Below, one piece after another: positions 27,227 through 34,413 of a stretch of 38,538 bases of DNA. The notes beneath the pieces are model-generated. The model was not told the DNA's origin. It saw only the letters and a program-made list of their open reading frames with translations, and did not search any database. The position numbers and the translations under genes are program-made. The DNA comes from a virus: positions 1 to 38,538 of the IMG/VR virus record IMGVR_UViG_3300050821_002954, one strand, 5' to 3'. The number at the start of each line of letters is the position of its first letter. Position 1 is the first letter of the stretch.

Positions 27227-27402
27227 AAACTAAGAAACCGCCTACACCGAAGCTGTTGTATACCGCTAATTGCCGGGTGTGCAATCCGCATCCGTATTGT
27301 GAGCCGGTGGTCTATGATGATCCGTTCAAGCGTGATTTCGAATGTCAGCAGCACGCCAACGACACCGGTCACACCATGGATACCGGATTCGTGTTTGTGT
27401 GA
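27223..27402 (+). CDS. Cys-containing small protein (59 aa)
   Basis: NCRVCNPHPYC and FECQQH: C-x2-C-x5-C...C-x2-H zinc-type arrangement. ATGA start; its stop overlaps the next GTG. Unknown function. Confidence 0.55.
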   Translation: MKTKKPPTPKLLYTANCRVCNPHPYCEPVVYDDPFKRDFECQQHANDTGHTMDTGFVFV

Positions 27403-28043
27403 AGATCGGTATTGTCGCGCACGAATCACGCATACAGGCCGCGCACCAGCTCGTCAAAGATGTTCACGCGGACTACATTTCAGTGGACCGGCATCACATG
27501 CTCGGCCCCAACAGAAACCACCGGCATGTGTGGGAACACGTCATGGGTATCAGCGCAGGCGATGAATGGTGCATCGTGCTTGAAGATGATGCAAAGGCCT
27601 GCAACAACTTTCGTGACCAGGCCGCGCGTGTGATCAGCAAGCGTCCGCATGAGGTTGAGGTCATATCGTTCTACCTTGGGCGTATGCGCCCGCCGCAATG
27701 GCAGGACCGGGTAAGGCTCGCAGTCACCAGGGCGACCGCGACTGATGCCACCTGGATAGTCGGTAATGTCGCGTTGCATGCCGTAGGGCTGGCGATGATC
27801 GGTGATAACGTGGCGAAGATGTTGTGGGCCACCAGAACCAATCCGCGCCCACCTGATGAGTCGATCACCATGTGGTGCCGCAGCTATGGCCATAAGGTCG
27901 GCTACTGTTTCCCGTCGATAGTAGAACACGGCGACATGCCCACACTGATCACACATCCTGACGGACAGGAACGTGAAAGTGGACGTGTCGCATGGAGTTT
28001 CGGAATGAGGGAACAATGGGCTACCAACGCAATCATGCTCTGA
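27399..28043 (+). CDS. glycosyltransferase, GT25-like (214 aa)
   Basis: KIGIVAHESRIQAAHQLVKDV start, NRNHRHVWEHVMGI and CIVLEDDAKACNNF (E62-D63-D64): the E-D-D strand and order match LPS-type GT25 enzymes. GTG start overlaps the previous TGA. Overlaps the next gene by 28 nt. Confidence 0.7.
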   Translation: MKIGIVAHESRIQAAHQLVKDVHADYISVDRHHMLGPNRNHRHVWEHVMGISAGDEWCIVLEDDAKACNNFRDQAARVISKRPHEVEVISFYLGRMRPPQWQDRVRLAVTRATATDATWIVGNVALHAVGLAMIGDNVAKMLWATRTNPRPPDESITMWCRSYGHKVGYCFPSIVEHGDMPTLITHPDGQERESGRVAWSFGMREQWATNAIML

Positions 28044-28228
28044 CCCGCGAGGACTACTCAATCATCATGCTAGCTTTCGGGTTTGACAACGTGGACGAAT
28101 TCATGCGATTTGTTGATTATCACGACAAGCACCATAAGGTGTTTCGCGATAAGGTTAACCAGCAAGCCCAACTGGTAACGCAACAGATCAACGACCGGCC
28201 TATCATGCTCAGCGGCGGGCTAGTGTGA
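28016..28228 (+). CDS. hypothetical helical protein (70 aa)
   Basis: GAGGGA is a few bases before ATG 28016. MGYQRNHALTREDYSIIMLAFGF...: charged helices with a His-rich centre. Not recognised. Confidence 0.55.
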   Translation: MGYQRNHALTREDYSIIMLAFGFDNVDEFMRFVDYHDKHHKVFRDKVNQQAQLVTQQINDRPIMLSGGLV

Positions 28229-28356
28229 AGTGCTGCATGTGCATCAAGGCCCGGCGCAAACGGAAACGTAAAGCACGGACCATCTTTAACGGCTATGCGC
28301 TATGCGTCAAACACTGCAAAAGCGATGTCACCGAATCATTCGGCGGCACAGCATGA
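28225..28356 (+). CDS. very basic zinc microprotein (43 aa), GTG start
   Basis: KCCMCIKARRKRKRKARTIF...LCVKHC: C-C-x-C, an 8-residue basic run and C-x3-C. GTG overlaps the previous stop; ATGA to the next gene. Possibly nucleic-acid binding. Confidence 0.5.
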   Translation: MKCCMCIKARRKRKRKARTIFNGYALCVKHCKSDVTESFGGTA

Positions 28357-29663
28357 TCGACCTGTCAGTGCTGATCTGCTCGACGCACACCCGGTACACG
28401 ACATTCGGCAAAGCAATCCAAGACCAGATCTGGTCTCAATTCGACGCTCTCCCAGATGATTACAAAGAGCGCGTCGAAATCATCATGCTGACCGACAATA
28501 AATCGATGATGCTCGGCCAGAAGCGAAATGTCATGGTGGACATGGCACAAGGCAAATACGTCCAGTTCATCGATGACGACGACCGCATAGAATCCGACAT
28601 GCTGAAAACCGTCCTCGACGCCACGATCAGCGATGCCGACGTGATCACATTCCTGGTGTCAGTCACCTTGGATGGTGGCGAACCCCAAATATGCAGGTAC
28701 TCAAAGGATTTCGGATGGGACCACAACACAGAGACCGAGTATCGGCGGTTGCCAAACCATATCTGCGTAGTGAAACGCGAAGTGGCGCAACGTGTATCGT
28801 TTCCGAACCTGTTGTATGGCGAAGATTCGATGTACTCGAAACTGCTGAAACAACACCTGAAGACACAGTATGCAATCGACCGGGTGTTGTACCACTACGA
28901 TTCCAACAACGACACCACCGAAGCGCAGGAACATAAGCGAGGGGTGATCCGTATCCGGCCTAACGCGATTCCCGTAGTCGACGTGGTGATGATGTCTCAC
29001 GGTAGCCTGCCACACTTACGCGGTATGACACAGCGGGCCATCAACACATGCATCGCGGGTGCAAACTCTTTGCCGCTGAATATCGTTGTGGTAGAACAGA
29101 ATCCATCAGTGGTGTACGGCAACGCTAAAACCGTGCATGAGACAGGCCGGTTCAACTACAATAAGTTCGCCAACATAGGTGCGAAACATGGTAGTGCGCA
29201 ATGGATTTGCGTATGCAACAACGACCTCATCTTCTACGACGCATGGCTGCACTGGCTGCTGGCGTCCAACCATCCGGTTGTGTCACCCAAGTGCCCCATC
29301 GATTCACGCCAAGCCGAGATCGAAGAGAACACGACAGGCACCAAAAACGGTGTCCACTTTTCGGGCTGGTGTTTTATGATCAAGCGCTCGCTGTGGGAAC
29401 AGCTCGGCGGATTCGATGAATGTGTTGAGTTTTGGTGTTCGGATGATGTTGTGCTGGAACAACTTAAAGCAATCGGTGTCGAGCCCATGATGGTACCGCA
29501 GGCCAAGGTTGAGCATGGTGTATCCCAGACGATGAAACGATCACCTGAGATGGTTGACCTGAAGTGGTTGTCGCTGTTCAACTTTGAGCGCAAGTACGGT
29601 CGGCATGATTTCTCCGACGAGCCCGAATACCTCGAATGGAAAGAACATGCCTCGCGCACCTAA
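28353..29663 (+). CDS. two-domain GT2 glycosyltransferase (436 aa)
   Basis: Two GT-A units in one chain. Unit 1 (about 1-200): LSVLICSTHTRYTTFGKAI start, acidic IDDDDRI (residues 73-79) and a later YGEDSMYSKLL. Unit 2 (about 207-430): VVDVVMMSHG..., CVCNNDLIFYD as the metal-site strand and LGGFDECVEFWCSDD, the GT2 catalytic acidic region. Double GT2 proteins often add two sugars in turn. Last enzyme of the cassette. Confidence 0.78.
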   Translation: MIDLSVLICSTHTRYTTFGKAIQDQIWSQFDALPDDYKERVEIIMLTDNKSMMLGQKRNVMVDMAQGKYVQFIDDDDRIESDMLKTVLDATISDADVITFLVSVTLDGGEPQICRYSKDFGWDHNTETEYRRLPNHICVVKREVAQRVSFPNLLYGEDSMYSKLLKQHLKTQYAIDRVLYHYDSNNDTTEAQEHKRGVIRIRPNAIPVVDVVMMSHGSLPHLRGMTQRAINTCIAGANSLPLNIVVVEQNPSVVYGNAKTVHETGRFNYNKFANIGAKHGSAQWICVCNNDLIFYDAWLHWLLASNHPVVSPKCPIDSRQAEIEENTTGTKNGVHFSGWCFMIKRSLWEQLGGFDECVEFWCSDDVVLEQLKAIGVEPMMVPQAKVEHGVSQTMKRSPEMVDLKWLSLFNFERKYGRHDFSDEPEYLEWKEHASRT

Positions 29664-30003
29664 GATCTGTTGCGAGGCAACATGTTTCAACCTCGTCTAC
29701 GATGGCGGCAAGCGATGCGACGAACACCACCAGGCATGGGCCAACAAAGGTCGTGTCAGGGAGCGGACAACCGCTGCGCATCAACGGTTTACGGCTGAAG
29801 TGTTGCGGAGAGCCCATCACCGTTGCCAGATAGGCAAGCTTGATCGATGTGTAGTAATGGCAAGTGATGTTGACCGGATCGACAACACACAAGGCTACAC
29901 ATACGACAACTGTCAGGCCGCGTGCGGGCCGTGCCATGCATGGAAGTCCAGCATGGAGGGTCACGCCGCGCAAGGCCATCGCATTGGTGGGCAGAACCCC
30001 TGA
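29647..30003 (+). CDS. HNH-like endonuclease next to packaging site
   Basis: A 118-residue protein: N-terminal C-C-x3-C...RCDEHH zinc knuckle, middle helix, then ASDVDRIDNTQGYTYDNCQA and CGPCHAWKS (N88, C93-x2-C96-H97, K100). Position before the noncoding gap and terminase matches phage HNH proteins that assist terminase at cos. Oddity: the usual catalytic VDH is VDR here (Arg at residue 77), so nuclease activity may be reduced or lost. Confidence 0.7.
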   Translation: MPRAPKICCEATCFNLVYDGGKRCDEHHQAWANKGRVRERTTAAHQRFTAEVLRRAHHRCQIGKLDRCVVMASDVDRIDNTQGYTYDNCQAACGPCHAWKSSMEGHAAQGHRIGGQNP

Positions 30004-30531
30004 GTAATGGTATGTAGCACCCCCTTCGATGGTATGAATCATGTTGGTACACAGCACAATTGAGCATCCAATGGAGGGTAGCCCAATCCCCTGCCAGCAT
30101 AAGGGATGGATGGTGAAACGTGGTGTGGCACTGCATGATTGGATGGTTCAATGCTGTTGCAGCACATGCCATTACACACACCATCCAGCACCATCCGCAT
30201 CATCGTATACTGTGGTGAAACATGCTGCGGCACAACATGATTCGATGCGCCCAATGTTGTTGCAGCACACCAACAATCATGCCGCGCTGCCATGGGCACC
30301 GGTCATACCCCGGCAGTATCCATCCGCGCTAACCCCACCGGCACCACCCCCACCACCCCACAACGCCATACCGGCCAAGACAGCCGATTAGGAGCCGTAC
30401 GGGTTGCCAGCACGCGGGGAGATCCGCATCGTTGCAGGTCAGCCGCCGTCCGGTGGTGTCGCGGTGACGTTTCAGCCGCCGTAAAGACTTTCGAGCACGT
30501 CACTGACGTTATCGGAGAGAGGACAGTTCCA
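30004..30531. other. noncoding repeat region, probable cos/packaging site
   Basis: 528 bp without a convincing gene, between HNH and the first late gene. Two copies of a roughly 54-bp imperfect repeat (30113-30166 and 30215-30269; period 102 bp) share GTGAAAC, GGCAC, CATGATT, GATG and TGTTGCAGCACA blocks. A third, degenerate copy lies near 30010-30055. A C-rich tract follows (30335-30361). Cos and terminase-binding sites usually lie between the last right-arm gene and the first late gene; the exact cut site is not visible. Confidence 0.55.
30113..30269 (+). repeat. 102-bp-period imperfect direct repeats
   Basis: Copy 1 at 30113-30166, copy 2 at 30215-30269, roughly 75% alike by eye, each ending TGTTGCAGCACA. 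The first contains TGCTG-TTG-CAGCA. They are likely binding sites for a packaging protein such as the small terminase; inference. Confidence 0.65.
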
Positions 30532-30783
30532 ATGAGTGATGGTAATCGCACCGCTAGTGGCGGTGTTTCGCAGACCGCCCGCGACAAGTACGGCATGGGC
30601 GGTAAGGGTAAGTTCCCGGTGTTCGATCATACGTCGGCTATGTCCGCGATTTCGTTGCGCGGTCATGGTGATACGGACCCGGCAGCGGTGTTGGCGAAGG
30701 TGTCGAACTACGCGAACACACATAACGACGCTCAGGCGAAAGCCGCTGTAGCGGCGGCACGTTCGAAGGATGCAAAGAAATGA
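30532..30783 (+). CDS. first late gene, hypothetical (83 aa)
   Basis: GAGAGG is about 10 nt before ATG 30532. MSDGNRTASGGVSQTARDKYGMGG...: Gly/Ser-rich then an Ala/Lys helix. ATGA to the next gene. Likely a virion-associated or packaging accessory protein; function unknown. Confidence 0.6.
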   Translation: MSDGNRTASGGVSQTARDKYGMGGKGKFPVFDHTSAMSAISLRGHGDTDPAAVLAKVSNYANTHNDAQAKAAVAAARSKDAKK

Positions 30784-31301
30784 GCGTAATAAGGCGGGAC
30801 CATTCTGGCCGGTCAATCTTAGGGCCGGTCAACCCTTTTGACGACAAGATGGATGAAGTTACCGAGACACACAGCGGTGTGCCGGAACCGGGTGCTAACA
30901 CCAGCGGCGGCTTGGATACGCATTTGTCCCGTGATCGTGGTGAGGCCAACGCTTTTCGGGCCGCTCAAAAGGTGGCGACCGGTGAGAAGCCTGTTGCCGG
31001 TTCAGGGTTTGCGTTGACATCGAATATGGACAGCGGGTTTTCCACGATGCCCGGTGACGGCGGTCCCACTGACCACGATGCCGACACCGGCAGCGACACA
31101 AGCGGTTACGGCAAAGGCATCGCCGGATCGTTCCCGATGTCGAGCGCGGAGCATCACAGCTCCGACACCGGCAGTAACACAAGTGGTTACGGCAAAGGCC
31201 TTGGCGGCGCTGTCGATAACACGTTGGTACGCAAAGACAATGACGGTGGTATAGGTGCCACCGTTCCGATTCGAAGGGCAGGACAGGGCGATGGCGTTTA
31301 A
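30780..31301 (+). CDS. Gly/Ser/Asp-rich protein with SGYGKG repeats (173 aa)
   Basis: Low-complexity, acidic, with two copies of DTGS[DN]TSGYGKG[IL][AG]G (about residues 101-117 and 124-140). The following gene has a third copy. No membrane segment. Genes of this kind before terminase are often virion or DNA-packaging accessories; that is inference. Confidence 0.6.
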   Translation: MSVIRRDHSGRSILGPVNPFDDKMDEVTETHSGVPEPGANTSGGLDTHLSRDRGEANAFRAAQKVATGEKPVAGSGFALTSNMDSGFSTMPGDGGPTDHDADTGSDTSGYGKGIAGSFPMSSAEHHSSDTGSNTSGYGKGLGGAVDNTLVRKDNDGGIGATVPIRRAGQGDGV

Positions 31302-31635
31302 AACGTTTGGTGGAGATGCGCTCCACTCGAATAGGCATGGCGCACACGGTGATCTGACTACCGCATACCAGCAGAGCTACGCGAAGTATTCCGGTGTGGT
31401 CAATGGTACGCAGCAGGCGGCGGCTGGTGTCGGGTTGGGCCACGATGTGGACACCGACTTTTCGACCAGCACAGAAGCCGGACCCTACGACGAGTGCTCA
31501 AGCGACACCGGCAGCAACTCAAGCGGTTACGGCAAAGGCATCGCCGGGGAGTTTCCGATGGTGCAGCGCAGCGCTGGCGGGGATGCTACGTCGAATTCGA
31601 ATGAGACCGCAGGCGGAAAGCCGGTCGGACTGTAA
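31291..31635 (+). CDS. Gly/Ser-rich protein with SGYGKG motif (114 aa)
   Basis: MAFKTFGGDALHSNRHGAHG..., then SDTGSNSSGYGKGIAGEFPM, the same motif as in the previous protein, in the same relative place before a FPM end. The two genes appear to share a domain by duplication. Ends TAATG at the small terminase start. Confidence 0.55.
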   Translation: MAFKTFGGDALHSNRHGAHGDLTTAYQQSYAKYSGVVNGTQQAAAGVGLGHDVDTDFSTSTEAGPYDECSSDTGSNSSGYGKGIAGEFPMVQRSAGGDATSNSNETAGGKPVGL

Positions 31636-32114
31636 TGTCCGGTCCGCCCCCGAAGCATGTCAGCGTTAAGGCCCGCAGGAATAAGGCTTCCACGCGGGCC
31701 GAGTTGACAGAACCGGAGGGTGAGGTTGAGATTCCGCCGCTGCCACCGCATTTCGAAGAGGTCAACGGCAAGTTTGTCGAAATAGGTTGGCATCCGCTGA
31801 CTGTCGGTTGGTGGGACGCTATCTGGCCGTCACCAATGGCGCAAGAGTGGCACAGCTCCGACATCTATGGGCTGTATGCGGTGGCGTTTCTGTATGACAA
31901 GTTTTTCCGGCACCCGAATGAGAAGACTCACGGTGAGTTGCGGCTTGCCAGACAGCCTTTCGGTTTGACTCCGATAGATCGTCGTAAGCTGGAATGGACT
32001 ATTGGGGGTGTCGAAAAGGTGACGCGCGAGAATCGCCGTGCGGCACAGCAGGTTGCGGCATCCACGACGCCGACACCTTCAACTGATACTGATTTGCGCT
32101 TGCGTGTGGTGTAG
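31635..32114 (+). CDS. terS: terminase small subunit
   Basis: A 159-residue protein with LTVGWWDAIWPSPMAQEWHS-SDIYGL and FGLTPIDRRKLEWTI, the conserved blocks of actinophage P27-like small terminases. The small subunit recognises the packaging site and loads the large subunit; the repeats at 30113-30269 are candidate targets. TAATG start overlap; large subunit follows. Confidence 0.8.
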   Translation: MSGPPPKHVSVKARRNKASTRAELTEPEGEVEIPPLPPHFEEVNGKFVEIGWHPLTVGWWDAIWPSPMAQEWHSSDIYGLYAVAFLYDKFFRHPNEKTHGELRLARQPFGLTPIDRRKLEWTIGGVEKVTRENRRAAQQVAASTTPTPSTDTDLRLRVV

Positions 32115-32116
32115 AC

Positions 32117-32239
32117 ATGCCGCCGATTAATTGGGTACAGCGATGGATAGATGGGGCTGTTCCTGAATGGATGGTAGCCGATCAGCTTCCATACGATCCC
32201 GAGGTCGATGATGGCCACGCTGATAGTCCCACGCGCTGA
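32117..32239 (+). CDS. hypothetical microprotein (40 aa) overlapping terL start
   Basis: MPPINWVQRWIDGAVPEWMV...: begins 2 nt after the terS stop and overlaps the terL start by 32 nt in another frame. Its last codons contain the terL ribosome site. May be translated only for coupling. Confidence 0.4.
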   Translation: MPPINWVQRWIDGAVPEWMVADQLPYDPEVDDGHADSPTR

Positions 32240-33854
32240 ACGGCTTACGCTCAACCCAACGCTGGGCTGGCAGGTCATCGCAGACATCGAACGCTACTGC
32301 GTCTTCGGACCCGGCAGCCTACAGGAACAGTCCGCCAGACTGGACGATGAGAAGAAAATGCTCATCGCCCGATTTTACGAGGTTTACCCGATAACACACC
32401 CGCTGGCCGGGGTCCGCGTATTCGACCGCTGCGCAATCGAATTGCGTAAGGGTGTCGCGAAAACTGAACTGGCAGCATGGGTTGCGTTCATGGAGCTGCA
32501 CCCGCTGAGCCGGGTACGGTTCGCCGGATTCAAAGACAACGGAGAACTGTTGGACGGCAGGCCCGTTCGCTCACCGTTCATCCCCATGCTGGCCACCGCC
32601 GAGGAACAGGTATCGGAGCTGGCGTTCGGTGTTCTCAAGTTCATTGTCGAACATTCCGACACCGCAGACCTTTTCGATTGCAGCCTGGAACGCATCGTGC
32701 GTCTGTCCGAGGGCGGGCTGAATGATGGTGAGGCGCGGCCATGTTCGAACGCACCCAGTACCCGTGACGGTTCGCGCACCACGTTCCAGCATTTCGATGA
32801 GCCGCACTGGCTGACGCTACCTTTGCAACGCGGCGCTGTCGAAACGATGATCGAGAATCTTGCTAAGCGGCAACTCGAAACCCCTTGGGCGCTTTACACT
32901 TCGACGGCGGGCATGCCGGGCATGGGCAGTGTGGAAGAGGATGTACGGCAAGAGGCTGAGCTGATAGACGAAGGGAAAGCGCCGAATTCGTCGCTGTTCT
33001 TTTTCGGGCGCTGGGCCAGCGACCGCCACGACGACCTCACGACAGTCGAAAAGCGTGTCGACGCAATCAAAGAGGCCACCGGACCCATAGGGGAGTGGGG
33101 CAAGGGACAGTTCGAACGCATCGCGAAGGACTACGACCGTGTTGGTTGCGACCGAATGTATTGGGAGAGGGTGTATCTCAACCGTTGGCGCAAATCTAAT
33201 GCTGGTGCCTATGACATGGAAAAGGTGAAAAACCTTGTCCGACAAGATGAATCAATTCCGCGAGATGGTTTCGTTACTGTGGGCTTCGACGGCGCGCGGC
33301 GCAAAGACTCAACCGCCATCGTTCTCACCGAAATCCCAACGGGCAGACAGGAAATCATCGGCCTGTGGGAGCGTCCAACGGATGCTGTCGATTGGGAATG
33401 TGATGTCCAAGATGTCAACGACGTCATGGAACAAGTCTTCAAAGACTACGACGTGTGGCGAGCCTACTGCGACCCACCATATTGGGTTGAGCAAGTAGCT
33501 ATCTGGTCCGGTAAGTGGCCTGACCGGGTAGTCGAGTGGTGGACGAACCAGCAACGCAAAGCGGCCTATATGGCGAGGGCTTACGGCGAAGCCATTGACG
33601 GGCAACAGATCTCGTTCGTCGGTGCGAAGTATGTAGCTGACTTCAAGCGGCACATCAGCCACGCCGGTCGCAAGGATTTGAAGATCACAGACGATCAGGG
33701 GCAACCACTGTGGCATTTGCAGAAATTGAATGGGTTGCCGCAGAACAAGTTCGATGCTTGCATGGCCGGAAACCTGAGCTGGCAAGCACGTTTGGATGCT
33801 ATCACGGCGGGTGCAAGGCCACGCCGGGGCGGTATGCCGAAGAGACTGTACTGA
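32208..33854 (+). CDS. terL: terminase large subunit
   Basis: A 548-residue packaging motor. ATPase: R80-KGVAKTE-87 in place of the classic P-loop (a known variant), and FDEPH (196-200) as Walker B plus catalytic Glu. RNase H-like nuclease: VGFDGARRKDSTA (D361), YCDPPYW (D422) and NKFDACMAGNLSW near the end supply the acidic metal ligands. Converts ATP to DNA translocation and makes the genome cut. ATG 32211 has better spacing to GAGG (32201-32204) than 32208. Confidence 0.9.
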   Translation: MMATLIVPRAERLTLNPTLGWQVIADIERYCVFGPGSLQEQSARLDDEKKMLIARFYEVYPITHPLAGVRVFDRCAIELRKGVAKTELAAWVAFMELHPLSRVRFAGFKDNGELLDGRPVRSPFIPMLATAEEQVSELAFGVLKFIVEHSDTADLFDCSLERIVRLSEGGLNDGEARPCSNAPSTRDGSRTTFQHFDEPHWLTLPLQRGAVETMIENLAKRQLETPWALYTSTAGMPGMGSVEEDVRQEAELIDEGKAPNSSLFFFGRWASDRHDDLTTVEKRVDAIKEATGPIGEWGKGQFERIAKDYDRVGCDRMYWERVYLNRWRKSNAGAYDMEKVKNLVRQDESIPRDGFVTVGFDGARRKDSTAIVLTEIPTGRQEIIGLWERPTDAVDWECDVQDVNDVMEQVFKDYDVWRAYCDPPYWVEQVAIWSGKWPDRVVEWWTNQQRKAAYMARAYGEAIDGQQISFVGAKYVADFKRHISHAGRKDLKITDDQGQPLWHLQKLNGLPQNKFDACMAGNLSWQARLDAITAGARPRRGGMPKRLY

Positions 33855-33867
33855 AAGGGATTTCAAA

Positions 33868-34065
33868 ATGGTTGTTCTCGGGGTTATTCTTCTCATCCTC
33901 TGCTGGGCACTCCCACAGATATTCCCTGATGCCCCACCACCCCTCCCGGCATTAGAACACATCGGTTGGGTTGTCGGCTGGATTCTCATCGTTGTCGGCA
34001 TCATCCTGTGGGCGCTAGGTCATTTCACCAGCGTTCGCTACGGCGGGCGCAGGCACCTGTACTGA
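33868..34065 (+). CDS. small membrane protein with two helices (65 aa)
   Basis: Two hydrophobic segments (VVLGVILLILCWAL and IGWVVGWILIVVGIILWAL) joined by a Pro-rich loop. AAGGGA is about 8 nt upstream. Located between terminase and portal; role unknown. Confidence 0.65.
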   Translation: MVVLGVILLILCWALPQIFPDAPPPLPALEHIGWVVGWILIVVGIILWALGHFTSVRYGGRRHLY

Positions 34066-34066
34066 A

Positions 34067-34249
34067 ATGCATTTCGAGGACGAGGAATCGCTAGAGCGGT
34101 GGCAAGAGTTGAGAAGACTTGCTGCTGCTGAACGAGGTCCGTATCCGTGGCAGCGCGAATACTGGTGGTTCGAGATGTGGGGCATGTGGGACTACATTGT
34201 CCATGGCGTAATCCTCGGTGGCATAGCGGCTTTCGTGTGGTGGCTGTGA
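34067..34249 (+). CDS. single-helix membrane protein (60 aa)
   Basis: Charged N-terminal helix (MHFEDEESLERWQELRRL), Trp-rich middle and a C-terminal transmembrane segment (IVHGVILGGIAAFVWWL). Nearly contiguous with the previous gene; GTGA to the next. Confidence 0.6.
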   Translation: MHFEDEESLERWQELRRLAAAERGPYPWQREYWWFEMWGMWDYIVHGVILGGIAAFVWWL

Positions 34250-34413
34250 CGATTATCGGTAAGAGTCGGCTCAACCGGCACCGCTGCGAGAACTGCGGCC
34301 ATCCCATAGTGCGCGGAAAGCCCTGCCGCCTAACAGGAGTCGTCATGGACGACTGTGTTGACAAGGCTGTGCATTACAAGCGCCTGTTCGAATGGTTGAA
34401 GGGCACCAGATGA
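34246..34413 (+). CDS. zinc-ribbon protein (55 aa), GTG start
   Basis: HRCENCGHPIVRGKPC...DDC: C-x2-C...C...C. GTG overlaps the upstream stop and the TGA overlaps the portal ATG. Unknown function. Confidence 0.55.
   Translation: MTIIGKSRLNRHRCENCGHPIVRGKPCRLTGVVMDDCVDKAVHYKRLFEWLKGTR

Noticed and set aside
30335-30361. G-quadruplex on the minus strand
   Set aside because: Only three runs of three or more G; suggestive but not a standard four-run motif.
30041-30391. 116-codon frame in the noncoding gap
   Set aside because: No ribosome site, composed of His/Cys/Pro-rich translation of the direct repeats, and crosses the likely cos region.
31016-31022. TTGACA as an internal late promoter
   Set aside because: No TANNNT at 16-18 nt downstream and it lies inside a coding region.
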